From positions 1-11,636 of the forward strand of contig SLGL01000111.1 in assembly GCA_007123785.1 (NCBI GenBank): 11,636 nt of DNA, read 5' to 3'. The notes beneath the pieces were generated by a model. The model worked only from the letters and a program-made list of their open reading frames with translations. It made no database searches and was not told the DNA's origin. Position numbers and translations under genes: made by a program. Origin of the DNA: Balneolaceae bacterium. GTDB lineage: Bacteria; Bacteroidota; Rhodothermia; Balneolales; Balneolaceae. This document shows, piece by piece, positions 6,355 to 11,636 of the stretch (positions are counted from its first letter, which is position 1; every line of letters begins with the position of its first letter).

Positions 6355-7722
6355 TCAGAGCTCCCAGCCTCTTCTGTATTCACGATGCAGTAACTGGTCG
6401 GCATCGGTTGAGTTACTGAATTGACCAGTATCATCATTCCAGTAAAACTTCTTGCCGTACTCTGTTCTGAGAGCAATTACCCCAAGAAGCATCAGTTCAG
6501 TAAGCGGACCGGCGTAATCAAACGGACAGCTCGGTTCGTTGAGGCCTTTACAGGCATTCACCCAGTTCATTCCATGGCTTACGTCGATACGGTCCAGAGT
6601 CTGTTCCACATTGCTGTACTCCTGCTCGATACCTTCAGGGAAATAGCGCGGATTATTTCCGTATGTGTCATACATTACCACACCCTTTTCACCGATAAGC
6701 ATTCCGCCGCCGCCACGGTTTATCTCCACACTGGACGGTACGGCTTCAGGACGGCCCGGAAGCAGCCCGCCATCGTACCAGCTCATCTTGTGGGTATTAC
6801 CGGATTCCAGTTCAAATTCGTAGTGAATGAGAGTGGAGAGCGGGTAAGAAGCCTGATTTTCTCCAAAAGGCGATCCGCTGGCCTCAATCGCTTTGGGTGC
6901 TCCCAGGTTTAAGGCCCACTTGGTATGATCGATCAGATGAGCGCCCATATCGCCAAGGGCACCGGTTCCCCAGTCGACCCATCCTCTCCAGTTCCAGGGA
7001 TGAAATGCTGAATGGTATGGTCTGTAGGGTGCCGGACCCAGGAACATGTCCCAATTTACATAGTCAGGAATCGCTTCAGGAGTACCGGGATAAGACATGC
7101 CTTGCGGCCAGCGCGGACGATCTGTCCAGATGTGTGATTCATACACCTCACCGATGACTCCGGCCCTGACCAGTTCAACCAACCTCCGTCCATCATCACC
7201 AGAGTGTCCCTGATTGCCCATTTGCGTTACCAGGCCGGTTTCTTCAGCAAGATCACGAAGGACACGGGCTTCATGGACCGACCAGGTCAGTGGTTTTTCC
7301 ACATATACGTGCATACCCAGCTTCATAGCCATGGAGGCTGCCGGAGCATGAGTATGATCGGGTGTGGCGATCACCACAGCATCAATGTCATTCTGTTTTT
7401 CAAGCATATCTCTGAAATCGTGATAGCGAACCGCTTTATCGTATGCTTCTTTCAGCGGTCGGCGCGATTCGTTTAATTCACCCTGGTTATTGTAAAACGC
7501 TCCTTCAACCCTGTTGAAATCTACATCGCAGATCGCAACAATATTTTGGGATGTGAGCTGAGACATGACGCTTGCTCCCCTGCCTCCCGCCCCGATGGCG
7601 GCTATATTCAGGGTATCGCTTGGAGCCTGGTATCCTTTCCCTCCAAGTACATACCTCGGCAGGATGACAGCTCCTGCCGAGGTGATTGCCGACTTTTTGA
7701 TAAAATTACGGCGATTCATCAT
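6355..7722 (-). CDS. Tat-exported Gfo/Idh/MocA family oxidoreductase
   Basis: The 455-residue product opens with a twin-arginine signal, NRRNFIKKS (3-11), and a hydrophobic stretch ending near PRYVLGG, so it is probably exported folded with its cofactor. The Rossmann domain has the glycine motif IGAGGRGA (43-50), the acidic CDVD (65-68), ATPDHTHA (119-126) and the family's EKP (142-144), where the lysine is catalytic in relatives. The C-terminal domain holds GALGDMGAHLID (254-265), which supplies the His/Asp side of the active site, and GGGGMLIGEKGVV (337-349). Enzymes of this class oxidise sugars or glycosides with bound NAD(P). The SusD TAA is directly followed by this ATG (TAAATG), so the two genes are almost certainly cotranscribed and coupled. 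A second ATG directly follows the first. C3 oxidation of an imported glycoside is inferred from the DUF1080 neighbour. Confidence 0.94.
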   Translation of the reverse strand: MMNRRNFIKKSAITSAGAVILPRYVLGGKGYQAPSDTLNIAAIGAGGRGASVMSQLTSQNIVAICDVDFNRVEGAFYNNQGELNESRRPLKEAYDKAVRYHDFRDMLEKQNDIDAVVIATPDHTHAPAASMAMKLGMHVYVEKPLTWSVHEARVLRDLAEETGLVTQMGNQGHSGDDGRRLVELVRAGVIGEVYESHIWTDRPRWPQGMSYPGTPEAIPDYVNWDMFLGPAPYRPYHSAFHPWNWRGWVDWGTGALGDMGAHLIDHTKWALNLGAPKAIEASGSPFGENQASYPLSTLIHYEFELESGNTHKMSWYDGGLLPGRPEAVPSSVEINRGGGGMLIGEKGVVMYDTYGNNPRYFPEGIEQEYSNVEQTLDRIDVSHGMNWVNACKGLNEPSCPFDYAGPLTELMLLGVIALRTEYGKKFYWNDDTGQFSNSTDADQLLHREYRRGWEL

Positions 7723-9315
7723 TTAATATCCTGGATTTTGTGTAAGATTTGGGTTTACATTGATGTGATGCTGAGGAATCGGAAACACATTTCTGTAATC
7801 ACCTTCGTTTGAGCGATCCGCCCACTCCCAATCACCGCGAACCCATTTATTGAACCGGACAAGGTCGTTGCGGCGCACACCTTCAAAGTAAAGCTCCCGG
7901 GAACGTTCAGCAAGCAGTTCATCCAACGTTAACGTTGCGGTTGTATACTCATGCTGAGACGGATTCTCAAACGCTCTTTCCCGAACCTGATTCACAATAT
8001 TGACAGCTTCCTGAGTTGCTGAACCGGCATTTTTTCTCATCAGAGCTTCAGCTTTGAGCAACAGGATATCGGCGTAACGTATCACTGCAAGATCATTCCC
8101 GGCAGAGGAGTTATAATTAATCTCCCATTTTACCATACGCGCTCCGTGATATTCCAGTGCATTTCTGTAGTCATACACCGCATTATCTGATGGATCGTAG
8201 ATATTTACATAATCAACGGTATAGTTCAGAGGGTGAGGCGCACTCTCTTCTGTACATACAAGTGCTGCCCCGGTAGATGTATCGTACAGCGGGCCGGTCA
8301 GCCAGCCATTTCTGCGTCGGTCAACCTCATCAAATGAACGGTAATGGCTTGGTATTGCACTGATTCCATTGTTTCCTCCGCGTGGTGCATTAAAATATCT
8401 GCCCATTTGATAATGGTGATGATTTACATATGCCATATTGGACATATTACCTCCTGTGCGTCCATCTTCAAACGGAACGACAAATATATTTTCACTGGAG
8501 CTTCGGTTATTCAATGAGAAATTGAAGAAATAATCGGGCTCCAGGTCAAAATGGCCTGAATTGATAATAGCATCGGCGTGAGCTATGGCATCATCCCACC
8601 TTGGTGTGTCGGTCCATGTTTCTGCATTCATGTATAACCGAACAAGGATTGCATGTGCAGCATATTTGTGAAACCGGCCGTATGTAGACGGGTCCACATT
8701 ATCATTGAGGTTATCAATATTCGACAAAATGTCCTGTTCGATAAAATTGAACACTTCCGTTCGTCCGGTTTCGAAATTGGAATTATTGGCAGCACTGAAG
8801 TCTTCCGGTACATCAAACCGGTCCACAATCGGTACATTTCCAAAAAAGTCGATCAGCTGATAATATGCAAACGCACGAATCATTTTGAGTTCGGCCGTAA
8901 ACTGATCCCTTAATTCGGGATTCATTCCCGTCATCTGAGCATACTGAAACTGCAGCATATTGGATCGGTTCACCCAGCTAAATAAGATATCCCATGAATT
9001 ACGCAGCCAGTTATGATCGGTAGACCAGCTGTGCTCATGGAATCGCTGAAATGCACCTCCGTCATACCAGTGACGGCCACGGGTAGGAGTTACAATTTCG
9101 TCGGTGCCCATCGAGCGAACCCGATAGAGGTTTGAATTTGCGTAGTTTCGAAGCTCCCCATACGCGGGAGCCATCGACGCAATGATTTCTTCTTCTGTCT
9201 GATAGAATTCGGAAGCGAGAACATCGCTATACACTGTTTCAGACAGATCCGTACAGGCTATAATAACGATTACTGATAGTAATCCGGTTAAACTTGCTAT
9301 TGCAATTCTTTTCAT
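7723..9315 (-). CDS. SusD/RagB-family outer-membrane lipoprotein
   Basis: SusD proteins are surface lipoproteins that cap a SusC porin and bind the glycan being imported. I take the start at ATG 9313-9315 (530 residues) rather than the TTG 27 bases upstream, because MKRIAIAS then opens a normal lipoprotein signal with lipobox VIIAC and the lipidated Cys at residue 21. The SusD TPR-like helices are seen at 142-162 (ELKMIRAFAYYQLIDFFGNV). The C-terminal SusD domain carries RYADILLLKAEALMR (413-427), ELLAERSRELYFEGVRRNDL (467-486) and FPIPQHHI (511-518), and it ends NPNLTQNPGY, the classic family finish. The gene follows the SusC gene after a 31-bp gap and abuts the oxidoreductase gene. The length is normal for the family. 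The ligand cannot be told from the sequence. Confidence 0.95.
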   Translation of the reverse strand: MKRIAIASLTGLLSVIVIIACTDLSETVYSDVLASEFYQTEEEIIASMAPAYGELRNYANSNLYRVRSMGTDEIVTPTRGRHWYDGGAFQRFHEHSWSTDHNWLRNSWDILFSWVNRSNMLQFQYAQMTGMNPELRDQFTAELKMIRAFAYYQLIDFFGNVPIVDRFDVPEDFSAANNSNFETGRTEVFNFIEQDILSNIDNLNDNVDPSTYGRFHKYAAHAILVRLYMNAETWTDTPRWDDAIAHADAIINSGHFDLEPDYFFNFSLNNRSSSENIFVVPFEDGRTGGNMSNMAYVNHHHYQMGRYFNAPRGGNNGISAIPSHYRSFDEVDRRRNGWLTGPLYDTSTGAALVCTEESAPHPLNYTVDYVNIYDPSDNAVYDYRNALEYHGARMVKWEINYNSSAGNDLAVIRYADILLLKAEALMRKNAGSATQEAVNIVNQVRERAFENPSQHEYTTATLTLDELLAERSRELYFEGVRRNDLVRFNKWVRGDWEWADRSNEGDYRNVFPIPQHHINVNPNLTQNPGY

Positions 9316-9346
9316 AACAACATTCCTTTTTCTTTTTATCAATTAG

Positions 9347-11636
9347 TTAGAACTGAATATCTATGCCAACAGTGAAGGTTCTTACGCTTGGATAGATCCA
9401 TCGCACATCAAAACCGGGGGCCAAACCCTCAATCGCGATTTCGGGATCCTGGCCGCTATAACCAGTGAATGTGTACAGGTTCTGTCCGCTGGCATATACC
9501 CTAAGGTATCTGATTCCGGAAACCGGGATTGTATATCCGATCGTCAAGTTGTCGATCTTTAGAAAATCGCCGCGTTCTACGTAATAGTCAGAGAACTGAG
9601 GATCATCCACCATTGGAATATCAAGGGCAGATTTCAGGATATTGGTAGGCATCATTATGACATTCTCATAGTAGTTTCTGCGGGTATTTACCAGGTGGAA
9701 ACCAAATGACCCCCTAAGACCCAGACTCAGATCCAAATTCCGGTAATTGAATGAGTTGGTAAAGCCCATGATGCTTTTAGGAAGACCATTGCCAATGATC
9801 ACACGGTCATCGAATGTAATTTGATCGGCTGTAAGAGTTTCGCTGCGATCTCTGTTGTAGAATAACCAGCGGCCATCATCGGTAAAGCCTGCGTGTCTCC
9901 ATCCAACAATATTTCCAATAGGCTCGCCTTCTTCAAGCCGGTACACCGTATGGCCTGACATTCCCGGAGCTCCAAGAGCCGTATGGTCCAGTGGCGAGTG
10001 GCTGAAAATATCATCACTCAAAGAAACCAGTTCGTTGGTGTTGTAGGAAATATTGAAATCTGTTCTCCAGAAAAATCTGGGTGTTACTATCGGTGAAGAG
10101 CTAACAGTAAACTCAATACCTCTGTTTTTCAGGTCTCCGACATTTGTCCAGAGAGTGGGGTAAAGATTTGGAGGAACCGGCACCGGATATTCGTATATCA
10201 GATCTTTGGTGCTTCGGTCGTAAACATCTACGTTAAATTTAAGACGGTTATTGAGCATGGCAAGATCAACACCGAAATTAATTTCACCTTTTCGTTCCCA
10301 TCGAAGATTGGGGTTGGGGTTGCTGCCCGGAGCATATCCCGGAATCCAATTTCCTTCGTAGAGCATTACACCTGAACGCTGCAATCTTTCCAGGGAAATA
10401 TAATCATCAAAACCCTGGTTCCCGGTTACCCCGTAACCCACCCGGAGGCGGAGTTCGTCGATAGCCGTGAAATCCTGCATGAAACTTTCATTGCTGACAG
10501 CCCATCCAAAAGAAACGGCAGGGAAGTTACCCCATTTATTTCCGTCACCGAACCGCGAGGACCCTTCGTGGCGCAAACTGGCAGAAACCATGTAAGTATT
10601 ATTGAAGTTGTAATTTACACGGCCGAAGAATGCTACCAATTTATTGGACCGCTTGTAACTGTTTACATCATTTTGATAGATTCCCTCACTCAGATGAAGT
10701 CCTGCTCCCAGGTTGTTATAACCGAAACTGTCGGTAAGGAAATACCGGTTACTGGCTCCAAAACTTTCATACTCAAAATCCTGATAACTATACCCCGCCA
10801 TGCCACTGAAATTGTGGCCGGTTCCAAAGGTTTCAGTATAATTTAAATAGGACTCAAAGGTACGGTCTGTCCACTGAGAGGCGGTTCGGCTTGCGCTTCC
10901 CTGATAACCACCAAGCTGGCTTGGCCAGCTATTACGGCTTTCATAAAAACCCTCCATACGGTTTCTGGTTTGCATAGCTCCCCTGACAGAAACGTCGAGT
11001 GCATCGGTAAAAGAAAACCTGATGCCTGTATTGGCCAATAGTTCACGGTTTTCATCATCCCTCTGAAACTGCTCCAGAAGACCAATAGGATTGAACATTT
11101 CCCATCCATCTACTTCATGAAACGTGCCGTCCTCATTATAAATGGGCATGGTCGGGTTGCGGCCCAGTGCCTGGCGGTAGGCCTGGTAGTTTACCGGATT
11201 ACCTCTGCGAAGTGTATTACTGATATTCACATCTACCGACATGCGGTCATCCAGTCCGGAATGAGTTATGTTCAAACGACCATTCAGAATATTGTTACTC
11301 GACTCCCGGATAAATCCCTGCAAATCGCGATAGTTAATCGAACCGTAATAGGTGGTGTTCGCACTTCCTCCTGAAATCGAGAGAAAATGTTCATGGCTGA
11401 TCGGAAAGTCCTCAGTGATGGCATCAAACCAGTCGGTTTCATGGCCAAAGTCCACTATACTGGACGCCCGGCTCTCCAAAAGCGGATTGCCTGAGTTTTG
11501 AAACTCGGTTCGAAGGTTTCTGTACTCATTAGCATTCAACACTCGAGGTTTGTTGTGCCAGTTTTCGGTATAAGAACGGCCTGAATAGGAGATAGAGTGA
11601 TTATCGGCCTGGCCTTTTTTTGTATTTTTGATAATA
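9347..11636 (-). CDS. SusC/RagA-family TonB-dependent outer-membrane receptor (5' end cut by the window edge)
   Basis: The frame is open to the right edge; 762 residues are visible and roughly the first quarter of a usual SusC protein (signal, carboxypeptidase-like domain, TonB box and most of the plug) is missing. The first visible residues, IIKNTKKGQADNHSISYSG, match the SusC plug end (VILITTKKGKxGxxxISYSG), which shows that the gene does not start at the internal GTG near 11542. Later landmarks are LNANEYRNLR, SISGGSANTTYYGSINY, GRVNYNFNNTYMVSASLRHE, GSSRFGDGNKWGNFPAVSFG, RLRVGYGVTGNQGF, RWERKGEINFGVD and a long series of beta-barrel strands. The chain ends in Phe (FTVGIDIQF), as outer-membrane proteins do. 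It would use TonB energy to import a glycan or oligosaccharide together with the SusD protein encoded 31 bp downstream. Confidence 0.95.
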   Translation of the reverse strand, partial: IIKNTKKGQADNHSISYSGRSYTENWHNKPRVLNANEYRNLRTEFQNSGNPLLESRASSIVDFGHETDWFDAITEDFPISHEHFLSISGGSANTTYYGSINYRDLQGFIRESSNNILNGRLNITHSGLDDRMSVDVNISNTLRRGNPVNYQAYRQALGRNPTMPIYNEDGTFHEVDGWEMFNPIGLLEQFQRDDENRELLANTGIRFSFTDALDVSVRGAMQTRNRMEGFYESRNSWPSQLGGYQGSASRTASQWTDRTFESYLNYTETFGTGHNFSGMAGYSYQDFEYESFGASNRYFLTDSFGYNNLGAGLHLSEGIYQNDVNSYKRSNKLVAFFGRVNYNFNNTYMVSASLRHEGSSRFGDGNKWGNFPAVSFGWAVSNESFMQDFTAIDELRLRVGYGVTGNQGFDDYISLERLQRSGVMLYEGNWIPGYAPGSNPNPNLRWERKGEINFGVDLAMLNNRLKFNVDVYDRSTKDLIYEYPVPVPPNLYPTLWTNVGDLKNRGIEFTVSSSPIVTPRFFWRTDFNISYNTNELVSLSDDIFSHSPLDHTALGAPGMSGHTVYRLEEGEPIGNIVGWRHAGFTDDGRWLFYNRDRSETLTADQITFDDRVIIGNGLPKSIMGFTNSFNYRNLDLSLGLRGSFGFHLVNTRRNYYENVIMMPTNILKSALDIPMVDDPQFSDYYVERGDFLKIDNLTIGYTIPVSGIRYLRVYASGQNLYTFTGYSGQDPEIAIEGLAPGFDVRWIYPSVRTFTVGIDIQF

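Noticed and set aside
6421..7812. Plus-strand frames of 86-163 residues opposite the oxidoreductase and SusD genes.
   Set aside because: They are shadows of strongly supported genes, with no recognisable motifs or start context.
9316..9342. TTG start giving a nine-residue longer SusD protein.
   Set aside because: The extension places extra charged residues before a complete lipoprotein signal; the ATG at 9313-9315 gives the normal signal length.
11540..11542. GTG as the start of the SusC-like gene.
   Set aside because: The same frame continues upstream with recognisable SusC plug sequence to the window edge, so this is an internal valine codon.

Overview
The window looks like chromosomal DNA of a Bacteroidota-type bacterium (Bacteroidota itself or the related Balneolota/Rhodothermota). 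The reasons are a SusC/SusD outer-membrane pair, a very large VCBS/FG-GAP lipoprotein with an ASPIC/UnbV domain, a Tat-exported Gfo/Idh/MocA oxidoreductase, a DUF1080 protein, and starts with little Shine-Dalgarno character. All genes that I can support lie on the minus strand, so transcription runs from the right end to the left.

Right and centre (about 1917-11636) hold a glycan or glycoside utilisation locus. In transcription order it is a SusC-like TonB-dependent receptor (cut by the right edge), a SusD-like lipoprotein, a Gfo/Idh/MocA oxidoreductase with a twin-arginine signal, a rho-independent terminator, a secreted DUF1080 (3-keto-glycoside hydrolase/lyase fold) protein, a 138-bp inverted-repeat element flanked by TTAG duplications, and a 1112-residue FG-GAP/ASPIC lipoprotein. 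SusC/D would import the substrate. A Gfo/Idh/MocA enzyme that oxidises a sugar at C3, followed by a DUF1080 enzyme that cleaves the 3-keto-glycoside, is the described alternative to ordinary glycoside hydrolases, and both proteins here carry export signals. No classical glycoside hydrolase is present in the window.

Left (about 1-1901) is visibly richer in A+T and is a graveyard of accessory or defence-type genes. From the VCBS gene leftwards there are: a C-terminal gene remnant with an internal stop; a HI0074-type nucleotidyltransferase-partner gene with a frameshift; an abortive-infection (Abi_C) gene interrupted by one in-frame TAA; a RhuM-family fragment with two in-frame TAG codons; and a small GIY-YIG nuclease-like gene that is open as far as the left edge. 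The region reads as a decayed defence/mobile island next to the sugar locus.

There is no tRNA, rRNA, CRISPR array or transposase gene that I can recognise. The most noteworthy points are the MITE-like element with a promoter-like sequence in its loop, the exported 3-keto-glycoside module, and the set of broken defence genes whose intact frames can still be read.
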